DNA of 64,000 nucleotides from Leptolyngbya sp. NIES-3755 (lineage in GTDB: Bacteria; Cyanobacteriota; Cyanobacteriia; Leptolyngbyales; Leptolyngbyaceae): positions 2,737,030-2,801,029 of the forward strand of contig AP017308.1 of the NCBI GenBank assembly GCA_001548435.1, given 5' to 3'. The position numbers and the translations under genes are program-made. Under the pieces are notes generated by a model. That model had not been told where the DNA came from, ran no database searches, and was given only the letters and a program-made list of their open reading frames with translations. Each line of letters opens with the position of its first letter. Positions within the stretch are counted from its first letter, which is position 1. Positions 17,336 through 25,826 of the stretch are shown one piece after another.

Positions 17336-18868
17336 ATGGGACTACCCTGGTACCGCGTACACACAGTCCTGGTGAATGATCCAGGACGGTTGATCGCCAC
17401 CCACCTGATGCACACCGCACTCGTCGCAGGTTGGGCGGGATCAATGGCGCTTTATGAGCTTGCGATTTTTGATCCAAGCGATCCAGTTTTAAACCCCATG
17501 TGGAGACAAGGGATGTTCGTGCTGCCGTTTATGGCGCGGCTCGGAGTCACTTCTTCCTGGGGCGGTTGGAGCATTACGGGTGAAACCGTGACCGATCCAG
17601 GCTACTGGTCGTTTGAGGGCGTTGCGGCTGCCCATATCGTTTTATCGGGCTTGCTGTTCTTGGCAGCTTGCTGGCATTGGGTTTATTGGGATTTGGAACT
17701 TTTCCGCGATCCACGTACAGGGGAACCTGCACTCGATTTGCCGAAAATGTTCGGAATTCACTTGTTCTTGTCGGGTTTACTTTGCTTCGGATTTGGCGCG
17801 TTCCACTTGACTGGATTGTTTGGTCCGGGAATGTGGGTGTCTGATCCCTATGGCGTAACAGGGCACGTTCAGCCCGTTGCACCAGAATGGGGTCCGGCTG
17901 GCTTTAACCCATTTAATCCGGGTGGAGTCGTCGCGCACCACATTGCAGCGGGAATTGTCGGTATTATTGCCGGATTATTCCACCTCAGTGTTCGTCCACC
18001 TGAGCGCCTCTATCGGGCGCTGAGAATGGGGAACATCGAAACCGTGTTGTCGAGCAGTATTGCAGCCGTGTTCTTTGCAGCGTTTATCGTGGCGGGAACC
18101 ATGTGGTACGGCAACGCAACCACCCCGATCGAGCTTTTCGGACCGACCCGCTATCAGTGGGATAGCAGCTACTTCCGTCAAGAAATCGATCGACGGGTGC
18201 AAAATGCGGTGGCTGATGGTGCAAGCCTGTCACAAGCGTATAATCAAATTCCTGACAAACTGGCGTTCTATGATTACGTCGGTAACAGCCCCGCAAAAGG
18301 TGGTTTGTTCCGTACAGGTCAAATGAACAAAGGGGATGGGATTGCTCAAACTTGGCTCGGTCATCCGGTGTTCAAGGATAGCGAAGGTCGCGAATTGTTT
18401 GTCCGTCGCTTGCCGAACTTCTTCGAGAACTTCCCAGTGGTTCTGCAAGATAGCGATGGCGTAATTCGGGCTGACATTCCGTTCCGTAAAGCTGAATCGA
18501 AATATAGCTTTGAACAAGCTGGTGTTACGGCAAGCTTCTACGGCGGTAAGTTAGATGGTCAAGTGATCAGCGATCCGTCACAAGTCAAACGCTATGCACG
18601 GGCGGCTCAGTTGGGCGAACCGTTTGAATTCGATCGTGAAACTCTAAATTCGGATGGTGTATTCCGCACTAGCCCGCGTGGATGGTTCACGTTCGGTCAT
18701 GCAGTCTTCGCGCTGTTGTTCTTCTTTGGTCATATCTGGCACGGTTCGAGAACGATCTTCCGGGATGTGTTCGCTGGGGTTGACCCCGATCTGTCAGAAG
18801 AACAAGTCGAATGGGGACGCTTTGCGAAAGTGGGTGATAAGTCCACTCTCCAACGTACTGAAGCTTAA
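17336..18868 (+). CDS. psbB: Photosystem II CP47 chlorophyll-binding protein
   Basis: 510 residues, the normal CP47 length. It begins [20 protein letters not shown] and has six membrane helices whose His residues ligate chlorophyll (for example [54 protein letters not shown]). The long lumenal loop between helices five and six covers about 265-440. The last helix is [20 protein letters not shown]47 is an inner antenna of photosystem II. GGAGGAGAG sets the start. psbT follows after 64 bases on the same strand, ending in one terminator, so the two form an operon. Confidence 0.98.
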   Translation: MGLPWYRVHTVLVNDPGRLIATHLMHTALVAGWAGSMALYELAIFDPSDPVLNPMWRQGMFVLPFMARLGVTSSWGGWSITGETVTDPGYWSFEGVAAAHIVLSGLLFLAACWHWVYWDLELFRDPRTGEPALDLPKMFGIHLFLSGLLCFGFGAFHLTGLFGPGMWVSDPYGVTGHVQPVAPEWGPAGFNPFNPGGVVAHHIAAGIVGIIAGLFHLSVRPPERLYRALRMGNIETVLSSSIAAVFFAAFIVAGTMWYGNATTPIELFGPTRYQWDSSYFRQEIDRRVQNAVADGASLSQAYNQIPDKLAFYDYVGNSPAKGGLFRTGQMNKGDGIAQTWLGHPVFKDSEGRELFVRRLPNFFENFPVVLQDSDGVIRADIPFRKAESKYSFEQAGVTASFYGGKLDGQVISDPSQVKRYARAAQLGEPFEFDRETLNSDGVFRTSPRGWFTFGHAVFALLFFFGHIWHGSRTIFRDVFAGVDPDLSEEQVEWGRFAKVGDKSTLQRTEA

Positions 18869-18932
18869 TTGCCTTTACGGGTCTAGGCAATTTGCTTAGA
18901 CCCGGTACAACCCTTTATTCTGGGACACCATC

Positions 18933-19028
18933 ATGGAAGCTGTTGCATATATTCTGATTTTGGCTTTGGCGATCGGCGTTCTGTTTTTTGCGATCGCATT
19001 TCGCGAACCACCGAGAATTGGTAAATAA
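18933..19028 (+). CDS. psbT: Photosystem II reaction centre protein T
   Basis: A 31-residue frame starting [20 protein letters not shown] and ending [11 protein letters not shown]. The start, the single membrane helix and the charged REPPRI tail match PsbT, which lies near the dimer interface and the acceptor side of photosystem II. It follows psbB directly, the usual cyanobacterial order. Confidence 0.97.
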   Translation: MEAVAYILILALAIGVLFFAIAFREPPRIGK

Positions 19029-19042
19029 TTCAATCCGCCGAA

Positions 19043-19078
19043 AAGAACCCGCTTCATTACGAGGCGGGTTCTTTTTTA
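19043..19078 (+). terminator. Terminator of psbB-psbT
   Basis: AAGAACCCGC pairs perfectly with GCGGGTTCTT (10 bp, 11-base loop), followed by TTTTT. It starts 15 bases past the psbT stop codon. Confidence 0.93.
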
Positions 19079-19125
19079 CGAGGTTTCGCGTCACGCTATG
19101 ATGTTTCCTAAATATTTGGTGTGAG

Positions 19126-20238
19126 ATGAAAAAGCGAAGTTTACTTTTGATTGTTGGAGCAAGTTTAACGGTTTCTTTTAGTGCGATCGCAAAAGAAGCG
19201 AATCCTGAAGCAGTGCCGTCAACGATTCGATCGACCGATTGGCAATTTCAAGTTTTGAAGTCGATCGATCGTCAATGTTTTCCAGGAAATCTTGCGTTTG
19301 CAGAACGGAACAATCAATCGGTGAGCCGCTACGAGTTTGCGGCTGTGGTAAACGCTTGCCGAGAGCGGATGGAAAAATTACTTCCAAAACTTGTTCGTCG
19401 AGAAGATATAAAGAATTTGCGAATTTTGGAGCGAGAGTTTGCAGCGGAATTGATCGTTTTGCGCGATCGTAATGCTGAAGTAGAACGGCGAAGTGCTGAA
19501 TTAGAACGGCAACAATTCTCAACCGAAACGAAATCGCAACCTACCGTTTTTGTGACTCTCCCTTACGAACAGTTCTCAACCGAGACAAAATCGGGAGTGA
19601 CTGTTGCTTTTGAAGTTCTTCCTGACGATTCGAGACATCAAGCACTCATATCATTGATTCAGCGATATGGTTGTCTGGTTGGGTCTGAATTCTCTGCAAA
19701 TCAGGCGCTTACACGAATGCAGTTTGCAACCGCTTTGAACGCTTGTGTTGATCGAGCCAACGAACTGATTGCAGCAGCTACATCGGATTTGGTAAAGAAA
19801 GAAGATCTGGAGATGCTTCAGAAGCTAGAGCGGGAGTTTGCCCTAGAACTTCACATTCTGCGCGATTTGGTTACTCAAGTTGGCATACCGGAGAGACCGC
19901 AATTTTCTACAACAGGCGTTCTACGATCGCAGGTAATTCTTGCGGTGACTCCTGATATGAAAGTGAAGTCAACGGATTGGGAGTTTGGAGAATTACGATC
20001 GCTGTCTCAGCGCTACAACTGCTCGATCGACTTCTTGAGCAAAAATCAACCTGTAACTCGAATTGAATTTGCTGCAAAACTCAGTGATTGCTTAAATCAC
20101 ATCAATGAATTGACTGCTCAAAGTACCGATACCGTCCAGAAAGCAGATATCGTAAGGTTTCAGAAGTTAGCTGAGGTGTTTTCTGCTGAATTGTTGAGTC
20201 GTGATAAGCCCGATTTACAACCGAGTCGATCGTACTAA
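19126..20238 (+). CDS. Exported protein of three porin-type SLH/coiled-coil modules, no barrel
   Basis: 370 residues with a signal peptide (about 1-22, KKRSLLLIVGASLTVSFSA). Three copies of one module follow at about 34-122, 166-252 and 280-360. Each has an SLH-like part (STDWQFQVLKSIDRQ, then SRYEFAAVVNACRERM, in the first copy) and a helix such as EDLEMLQKLEREFALELHIL. This is the N-terminal SLH plus coiled coil seen in cyanobacterial OprB/SomA outer-membrane porins, which binds cell-wall polysaccharide, but the beta-barrel that should follow is absent. The linkers repeat QFSTETKS. It is probably a periplasmic cell-wall-binding protein; its job is unknown. Confidence 0.82.
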   Translation: MKKRSLLLIVGASLTVSFSAIAKEANPEAVPSTIRSTDWQFQVLKSIDRQCFPGNLAFAERNNQSVSRYEFAAVVNACRERMEKLLPKLVRREDIKNLRILEREFAAELIVLRDRNAEVERRSAELERQQFSTETKSQPTVFVTLPYEQFSTETKSGVTVAFEVLPDDSRHQALISLIQRYGCLVGSEFSANQALTRMQFATALNACVDRANELIAAATSDLVKKEDLEMLQKLEREFALELHILRDLVTQVGIPERPQFSTTGVLRSQVILAVTPDMKVKSTDWEFGELRSLSQRYNCSIDFLSKNQPVTRIEFAAKLSDCLNHINELTAQSTDTVQKADIVRFQKLAEVFSAELLSRDKPDLQPSRSY

Positions 20239-20312
20239 ATCTGTTATCACATCTCTTTTTTGAGACAGTTTCAGACAAGCTGATTTAGGATGTGAAGTGT
20301 TGGGTTTAGTCG

Positions 20313-20891
20313 GTGCTTGTGAGCGTTTCTTCGCGTGAGAAAGATTTTTCGAGTCCTACTCGGTATCGAATTCGGGAGGTGCAGCCTGCGGATTTGTACG
20401 AAATTGCGGGAATTTTAGTCGATAGTTTTCCGCTGTATCCGTCGTTTTTGCCGTGGTTGGCTCCGATTATTCGAGTCGGAATTCACGAAGATTTGCGGAG
20501 TCGGACACGATTTCCAGCCCCGAATTATGTTTGCTTGGTTGCGATCGATACGAGCGAGCGATCGGAACGCATTGTCGGCACGGTTGAGATCGGATTACGC
20601 ACCTCGAACCCTTGGCAACCGCGAAATAATCAGTATGTGTATTTGTCGAATCTGGCCGTACGAGAAGACGTGAGGCGGCAAGGAGTCGCACAGCAATTGT
20701 TACTTGCGTGTGAGCCGTATGTGCGCGAGTGGGGCTATCGCAATATTTATCTGCACGTCTTGGAAACGAATGAAGCGGCGAAGCGATTGTATTTTAAGTT
20801 GGGGTATCGGTTAGAGGAAATTCAGCCGAGTTGGGATTGGTTTTTGGGGCGACCGAGACGGATGTTTTTGCGGAAGGAAGTTGCGTCTTAG
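20313..20891 (+). CDS. GNAT-family N-acetyltransferase
   Basis: 192 residues. The acetyl-CoA site is clear: YVYLSNLAVREDVRRQGVAQ with the R/Q-x-x-G-V/A motif, followed by QLLLACEPYVREWGYRNIYL, HVLETNEAAKRLYFKLGYR and a Trp-rich end. The N-terminus IREVQPADLYEIAGILVDSF is the first strand-helix of the fold. The start is uncertain: GTG at 20313 or GTG at 20319, as no ATG is in frame. The substrate cannot be predicted; RimI-like protein acetylation and small-molecule acetylation are both possible. It stands alone on the plus strand. Confidence 0.87.
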   Translation: MLVSVSSREKDFSSPTRYRIREVQPADLYEIAGILVDSFPLYPSFLPWLAPIIRVGIHEDLRSRTRFPAPNYVCLVAIDTSERSERIVGTVEIGLRTSNPWQPRNNQYVYLSNLAVREDVRRQGVAQQLLLACEPYVREWGYRNIYLHVLETNEAAKRLYFKLGYRLEEIQPSWDWFLGRPRRMFLRKEVAS

Positions 20892-20972
20892 GCTTATTAA
20901 TTGAGAGTTAACGATGACTAATTGATTTGGGCATTCTTCTGACTGTGACTTCTGCATTTCAGTCAAAGAGCT

Positions 20973-21686
20973 ATGACTACTTATCGACTCTCACCCAGAT
21001 TCTTCTCACGGTATCGTCAGCGTATGTCATTGTTAATGGGATCGGCGATTTTTGGAGTTCTTGTTTACAGCTTTGCTGACAGAATCAACCGCTACCCTCC
21101 CGTTGTCATCATTAGCTCAATTATCTTTATGGTGTTGATTGCTGGCATTAGTTTGCCGCTCATACTTCGTGGTGAATTCAAAAAACATCAGCGGATATGG
21201 TCAAGTTATGAGTTAACGCTGAGCGAGGATTCGATTGCGAGAACTCAAGACGGCTATGAAAGGGTGCAGATTTCTAGAAGTGAAATTACTAGAATCATTG
21301 AAGTTACAGATTATGGGCTGACGATCGTGGGCACGAATAACGCTCAAATCTTTGTGCCAAGGCTTGTAGAAAATTATGTCTTGCTGAGAAATTTGCTTGC
21401 TGAATGGCGATCGATAGAAGTACAAGCGCTTTGGCGTAATCTCACTCTATGTTTCACAATTGCCTTTTTACCTTGGGGGTTAATTTACGGCATTGCTCGA
21501 ATTTTTCAAAATAAGTTTCTCACGGCTGGCAGCTTAACGATCTACTTGGCATACATTGTGTATTCGATGAGTACTCTGGTTAGAAGTGGCGATGTCAATC
21601 GCGAAGAAAAACAGAATATTTTGAGAGCGCTAGGTGGTTTTTCGGCATTAATTATCAGCGTTATTGTTCTGTTGATTATCCGTTAA
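20973..21686 (+). CDS. Hypothetical membrane protein
   Basis: 237 residues with two hydrophobic segments near the N-terminus (about 22-38 and 46-66) and two or three near the C-terminus (about 153-175, 185-203, 218-236). The soluble middle (about 75-150), with WSSYELTLSEDSIARTQDGY and VQISRSEITRIIEVTDYGLT, resembles the PH-like beta fold found in small bacterial membrane proteins; that is inference. No named family is recognised and neighbours give no hint. Confidence 0.65.
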   Translation: MTTYRLSPRFFSRYRQRMSLLMGSAIFGVLVYSFADRINRYPPVVIISSIIFMVLIAGISLPLILRGEFKKHQRIWSSYELTLSEDSIARTQDGYERVQISRSEITRIIEVTDYGLTIVGTNNAQIFVPRLVENYVLLRNLLAEWRSIEVQALWRNLTLCFTIAFLPWGLIYGIARIFQNKFLTAGSLTIYLAYIVYSMSTLVRSGDVNREEKQNILRALGGFSALIISVIVLLIIR

Positions 21687-21718
21687 GATGCGAAGAAACA
21701 CGCGCAATCACACGTTTT

Positions 21719-21949
21719 ATGGAATCTTTGAAACGAATTACATTTAATCCTCAAGTCATGGGTGGAAAGCCTTGTATTCGAGGAATGCGCGTTACGGTCG
21801 GTACGGTGGTCGGATTAGTGGCTTCTGGACGAACAATTCCTGAAATCCTCAAAGCTTATCCCTATCTAGAAGAAGCAGATATCTATGAGGCATTGATGTA
21901 TGCGGCGTGGCGGGTAGAAGAAATGGAAGTTCCGCTCGAAACTGCATGA
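21719..21949 (+). CDS. DUF433-family antitoxin
   Basis: 76 residues, the normal DUF433 length. The core MESLKRITFNPQVMGGKPCI and RGMRVTVGTVVGLVASGRTI, then EILKAYPYLEEADIYEALMY, is the family signature: a small helical DNA-binding-like fold. DUF433 proteins are predicted antitoxins paired with a PIN-like partner. The next gene starts within its stop codon (ATGA overlap), the usual arrangement for a toxin-antitoxin pair. The pair probably represses its own promoter; no operator was identified. Confidence 0.9.
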   Translation: MESLKRITFNPQVMGGKPCIRGMRVTVGTVVGLVASGRTIPEILKAYPYLEEADIYEALMYAAWRVEEMEVPLETA

Positions 21950-22317
21950 AAATTTTGATTGATATGAACTTGTCGCCGGATTGGGTTGGCGTTTTTGAAC
22001 AGAACGGAATTGAAACGATTCACTGGTCGAACGTGGGAGATCGAGGTGAAATTGATCGAGTGATTTTGGAATGGGCAAAAGTCCGTCAATACATTGTTTT
22101 TACTCACGATCTGGATTTTGGGACTCTACTGGCTGCAACTCAAGCTGATGCTCCAAGTGTGATTCAGGTAAGAACTCAAGATACATTTCCGTCGAGCATT
22201 TCAGCGATCGTACTTTCAGCATTGCGCCAATTTGAAATACAGCTTGAAGAAGGGGCACTTGTGACGATCGACGCTGCAAAAGCCAGAGTTCGAGTTTTGC
22301 CAATCCTGCGACCTTGA
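21946..22317 (+). CDS. DUF5615 PIN-like toxin
   Basis: 123 residues. MKILIDMNLSPDWVGVFEQN has the first PIN Asp (D6), and further acidic residues follow in DREIDR-like GDRGEIDRVILEWA and VFTHDLDFGTLLA, the last being the conserved D-x-D-F block of the DUF5615 family. The fold is that of PIN ribonucleases. The start is set at the ATG at 21946, which overlaps the DUF433 stop by 4 bases. It is the predicted toxin of the pair; activity on RNA is known for related PIN proteins but not shown for this one. Confidence 0.87.
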   Translation: MKILIDMNLSPDWVGVFEQNGIETIHWSNVGDRGEIDRVILEWAKVRQYIVFTHDLDFGTLLAATQADAPSVIQVRTQDTFPSSISAIVLSALRQFEIQLEEGALVTIDAAKARVRVLPILRP

Positions 22318-22494
22318 AGCTATACAAGTCTTTCTATTTTCTTCAAACTTCTACGGATGCAGCCGAGGAGCCATACGGTAGGATGAGTGTGCCATTTGCT
22401 CGATCGACAAACTCTGTGATTCCACATTGTTCTGCGTCGGCACTTGCGATCGCGCTTTCCGTCTCTTCCAATGTCGCCTCTCAACCGCGCTGTC

Positions 22495-23472
22495 ATGCAC
22501 CTCAAAAAAATTCTGAGCGCTACCTCGTTTAGTTTGCTGGTGGGATGTTCCACATCAGCACCCAATCTGAGCAATTCAACTCCAAAAAGCGCTTCTCCGC
22601 TTCCCGTACCTGCTGCGCCTCAAGCTGTTTCACAGCCTAAGATTTCGACACCGCCCGTAACTGCACCCTCTTCAACAACATCAGGATTGAACTATCAGCT
22701 TGTGACTTATCAGAGTCAGGTGATGGGGAGCGATCGACAATATGGAATTGTTTTACCGCCTGGATACGATCAACGATCGCAAGCTCGATATCCAGTCGTA
22801 TTTCTACTGCATGGCGGACATGGTGATCCGACGGCTTGGTTTGTGAAAGGGAAAGCGCTCAAAGTAATCTTAAACTTGTATGCGAGTGGGAAATTGCCAC
22901 CGTCGATTATTGTGACACCGGATGGAAATGATAGTCGGGGAACGAGTCCATATTGGGACCCGGAATATGTGAATGGGCGATATGGGAATGTCGTAAGCGC
23001 GATCGGAGATGAGTTAGTTCAGGAAATTAAAACGCGATATCGGACGCAGAATGATCCGCGGCTCTGGGCGATCGGAGGATTGTCTTCGGGCGGTTGGGGT
23101 GCTTTGAATGTGGGGTTACACAATCCGCAGAATTTCAAAACTATGTTTAGTCATAGTGGCTATTTCATTGATAAAAGTGGGGTGGAAAATAGTCCGATCG
23201 AATATATTCGGACGCTTGATCCACAGACTCGGAACTCGATCGCGGTTTATCTAGATGCAGGCGAGGGAGATGGAAAGTATTTGGTGCAATCGCAGGAATT
23301 TCATCAAGTGTTGAATCAGCTTGATGTGGAGAATCAATTTAATGAATTTCCGGGTGGACATGGGGTGAAAGGGCAAGATGTTGGCTGGGGATTTTGGGGT
23401 AAACATCTTGCAGATTCGTTGAGCTATGTGGGAGAGCGGTTTCGGACGGTCGATCGCATTTCTAAACAATAA
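22495..23472 (+). CDS. Lipoprotein esterase, enterochelin-esterase-like alpha/beta hydrolase
   Basis: 325 residues from the ATG at 22495, chosen because it begins a proper lipoprotein signal: MHLKKILSATSFSLLVGCS with the lipobox LVGC. A Ser/Pro/Thr-rich linker (about 20-60) leads to the catalytic domain. YPVVFLLHGGHGDPTAWFV is the oxyanion region, LWAIGGLSSGGWGALNVG holds the nucleophile Ser in G-x-S-S-G-G, and FNEFPGGHGVKGQDVGWGFW the catalytic His. The type is COG0627/COG2382, close to S-formylglutathione hydrolase and enterochelin esterase. It would act in the periplasm or at the outer membrane. Substrate unknown. Earlier in-frame ATGs (22444, 22471) lack a signal. Confidence 0.83.
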   Translation: MHLKKILSATSFSLLVGCSTSAPNLSNSTPKSASPLPVPAAPQAVSQPKISTPPVTAPSSTTSGLNYQLVTYQSQVMGSDRQYGIVLPPGYDQRSQARYPVVFLLHGGHGDPTAWFVKGKALKVILNLYASGKLPPSIIVTPDGNDSRGTSPYWDPEYVNGRYGNVVSAIGDELVQEIKTRYRTQNDPRLWAIGGLSSGGWGALNVGLHNPQNFKTMFSHSGYFIDKSGVENSPIEYIRTLDPQTRNSIAVYLDAGEGDGKYLVQSQEFHQVLNQLDVENQFNEFPGGHGVKGQDVGWGFWGKHLADSLSYVGERFRTVDRISKQ

Positions 23473-23500
23473 AAAAGTGATTCAGATTGCTCCAAATCAC
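23471..23500 (-). terminator. Terminator of the 134-residue acidic protein gene
   Basis: On the minus strand GTGATT and AATCAC form a 6-bp stem (23477-23482 with 23495-23500), followed by TTTTTTA. It lies 30 bases past the stop of the minus-strand gene ending at 23531. Confidence 0.7.
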
Positions 23501-23530
23501 CGTTGCGATATGACCACACATTCTTAGAAC

Positions 23531-23935
23531 CTAGACTGCTCCGCTACCATGACCTCGCTTATCATCTTCCATCGTCAGCTTGCCGGATTCATCCTGGTTG
23601 ATGTCGCGATATTCTTCAACGCGCTCTTGATGAAGTTCTTCCTCAGCTTGACGAGCATCGCCAGGGACTTCGTAGTACATTTCAGGCTCGATCGCATAGT
23701 TGTTCAGTAAGCCTTCTTGGTCTACCGTGTAGCCATCTGTGGTGTGGATGCTTTCGGGATCAGTTTGATCATCCGTGGGGGCAGAGGCTTCACGTTCTTC
23801 GGTTGGAGTTGTTTTGTATTCGCCACCTTCACGCTCCATCCGAGCGGCGGTTTCTGCGGGAACGATATGCGGATCGTAAGCATCGCTTTTGACTCGATCG
23901 GAAGTGTCCGTTGCAACCTGCCTGTCTTGACTCAT
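23531..23935 (-). CDS. Acidic, disordered small protein
   Basis: 134 residues, strongly acidic and hydrophilic, with no Cys, no membrane segment and low complexity typical of disordered proteins. It has short conserved-looking blocks: HIVPAETAARMEREGGEYKT, TDGYTVDQEGLLNNYAIEPE, MYYEVPGDARQAEEELHQER and VEEYRDINQDESGKLTMEDD. The last resembles a single EF-hand-like acidic loop, but one loop is not enough for that call. It precedes a terminator and follows the YeaQ-type gene by 42 bases on the same strand. A stress or desiccation role is a guess from this neighbour. Confidence 0.7.
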   Translation of the reverse strand: MSQDRQVATDTSDRVKSDAYDPHIVPAETAARMEREGGEYKTTPTEEREASAPTDDQTDPESIHTTDGYTVDQEGLLNNYAIEPEMYYEVPGDARQAEEELHQERVEEYRDINQDESGKLTMEDDKRGHGSGAV

Positions 23936-23977
23936 AAAACTTTCCTCATAATATGGTTTGCAGTGCGTAACCGAAGC

Positions 23978-24247
23978 TTAGTAAGCGCGGCTTGCGAACT
24001 TGTTGTAGATGAAGATTGCCAAGATTGCACCCAAGACAGCGACGAATACACCCGGAATGCTCAGAGAAGTTGCAGCAAACGAGAGGGTCCCAGTCTCCAA
24101 GATGGTGACGATCGTACCTCCAATGAATGCGCCAACGATTCCCAAAACCATTGTTGCGAGAATGCCACCACCTTGACGACCGGGATAGATCGCTTTCGCG
24201 ATCGCGCCTGCCAGTAATCCCAAAACAATCCACGCTAGAATGTTCAT
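23978..24247 (-). CDS. GlsB/YeaQ/YmgE-family stress membrane protein
   Basis: 89 residues with three hydrophobic helices. MNILAWIVLGLLAGAIAKAI, the charged loop YPGRQGGG and TMVLGIVGAFIGGTI are the transglycosylase-associated signature of this family. Members are small inner-membrane proteins linked to general or acid/osmotic stress; their molecular role is not established. The frame closes with a second glycine-rich helix AVLGAILAIFIYNKF. It is probably transcribed with the acidic protein gene 42 bases downstream. Confidence 0.9.
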   Translation of the reverse strand: MNILAWIVLGLLAGAIAKAIYPGRQGGGILATMVLGIVGAFIGGTIVTILETGTLSFAATSLSIPGVFVAVLGAILAIFIYNKFASRAY

Positions 24248-24521
24248 AGTTATGTCCTTAACGTTTAGTTACTTGTAAATAATCAATTCACTTCAAGATT
24301 GGTAAATTATGTTTTTTCTCGAAGCAACGTTTGATGCAATTAAGCTAACAGGACGGGGATCGGATTCGTACCTTTCTAGAGTTAGATTCGCAGTTTGCAA
24401 CAGTTAGAGCAATTGATAGATTTCCCTCAATCGCAAGGTAGAAACTGATTCTCACTCGTGAACGATGACAGGCGATCGGACTTCCGTGTAGGGTCGTGCT
24501 GTAGGGATTACTTTTAAGGCG
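24248..24521. other. Divergent spacer upstream of yeaQ-type and yihY-type genes
   Basis: 274 bases that must carry promoters for both directions. I see no RNA gene and no strong promoter or repeat in it. Confidence 0.4.
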
Positions 24522-25436
24522 ATGAGATTTAAAACAATTGTGCGATTGATGCGCGATACGGTGAACGAGTGGAATGAAGATAATGTTCCATTGTTGGCAG
24601 CGGCGTTGTCGTATTACACGATGTTTTCGTTAGCGCCCTTGTTGATTATTGTGATTGCGATCGCAGGTGCAATCTACGGGGAAGAAGCGGCGCGGGGTGA
24701 GATCGTTCAGCAGATTCAAGGGTTAGTGGGTCCAGAGGGAGCGAAATTTATCCAATCGATGATTCAGAATGCAAGTAGACCGGACTCTGGAGGCGGAATT
24801 GCGACGCTGATTGGGGTTGGGTTTTTGATCTTTGGGGCATCGGGTGTTTTTGGTCAGTTGCAGACAGCATTGAATACGATTTGGGAAGTGAAACCGAAAC
24901 CGGGACGAGCGGTTAAGAGTTTTCTTCAAGCTCGATTTTTATCGTTTGCAATGGTGTTGGTGATTGGATTCTTACTGCTGGTTTCGTTAGTGTTATCGGC
25001 AGCGTTATCAGGAGTCAGCGGTTACTTTAATGGGTTTTTACCAGAAGTGTTTCAGATTGGTAGAATTCTTAATTTTGTGCTTTCATTTGCACTAATCACA
25101 GTGTTATTTGCGTCAATCTATAAGTTTCTTCCTGATGTTGAAGTGCCCTGGAAAAATCTTTGGGTTGGATCTGCTGTAACTGCGATTCTCTTTAATATTG
25201 GTAAGTTCTTGATCGGACTTTATCTCGGTAACAGTAGCGTTGGCTCTACTTATGGTGCTGCGGGATCGTTGGTCGTTGTATTACTTTGGGTGTTTTATTC
25301 AGCGCAAATTTTACTGTTTGGGGCTGAGTTCACCCAGGTTTATTCTAAGTATCGTGGAAGACCGATCGAGCCTGCGAAACATGCGGTTGCAGTGAAAGAA
25401 CAAACGATTGATTCCGCTACGAAACGCGATCGCTAG
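24522..25436 (+). CDS. YihY/BrkB-family inner-membrane protein
   Basis: 304 residues with six hydrophobic helices. The N-terminal WNEDNVPLLAAALSYYTMFS and LAPLLIIVIAIAGAIYGEEA, then GASGVFGQLQTALNTIWEV, and late GSTYGAAGSLVVVLLWVFYS AQ, are the family's conserved blocks (YihY, once misnamed RNase BN). Function remains unclear; transport or envelope roles have been proposed for relatives. The C-terminal 25 residues are soluble. Its end overlaps the convergent next gene by 20 bases. Confidence 0.93.
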   Translation: MRFKTIVRLMRDTVNEWNEDNVPLLAAALSYYTMFSLAPLLIIVIAIAGAIYGEEAARGEIVQQIQGLVGPEGAKFIQSMIQNASRPDSGGGIATLIGVGFLIFGASGVFGQLQTALNTIWEVKPKPGRAVKSFLQARFLSFAMVLVIGFLLLVSLVLSAALSGVSGYFNGFLPEVFQIGRILNFVLSFALITVLFASIYKFLPDVEVPWKNLWVGSAVTAILFNIGKFLIGLYLGNSSVGSTYGAAGSLVVVLLWVFYSAQILLFGAEFTQVYSKYRGRPIEPAKHAVAVKEQTIDSATKRDR

Positions 25437-25776
25437 CTTTTAACAACGCATGAATGCTCTGAAGTTCTGCCAAAATCGCTTCTAGCACTTCCTGAGTTTT
25501 ATTTGGTTGGGGTTCTTGGATCTCGATCGTGACTTGCTTAATTTTCAACACGTCTTTGGCAAACCGCGCCACCTCGTTTGAGTGAAAGATCAGCGGATCA
25601 TTCGCGGAGGTGCGTAGTTCTGGATTGAGCTTTTTGGGATCAAACGGCGGATTGAGCAATTCGGGGTCAGTATTGGCATAGCGGTACACAGATGCTCTCG
25701 ATCGATTGAGCGTTTTCTGTACCGCTTCGACATCCATTAACCCCGTGGTAGCTCCGAACTCGACTTCTGTTCCCAT
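25417..25776 (-). CDS. Small conserved cyanobacterial protein with helix-turn-helix-like N-terminus
   Basis: 119 residues from the ATG at 25776; a longer frame to 25857 would overlap the giant gene and lacks family character. TTGLMDVEAVQKTLNRSRAS followed by VYRYANTDPELLNPPFDPKK reads like a MerR/excisionase-type helix-turn-helix that reads a short DNA motif. The C-terminal helix QEVLEAILAELQSIHALLKA may dimerise. Similar proteins are common in cyanobacteria, but no function is known to me. It is transcribed after the giant gene (50 bases between). Confidence 0.65.
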   Translation of the reverse strand: MGTEVEFGATTGLMDVEAVQKTLNRSRASVYRYANTDPELLNPPFDPKKLNPELRTSANDPLIFHSNEVARFAKDVLKIKQVTIEIQEPQPNKTQEVLEAILAELQSIHALLKASDRVS

Positions 25777-25826
25777 TGTTGGATTCTCGCAATTAGACGC
25801 GAAAATCTTACCATAAGAAGCGCCGT

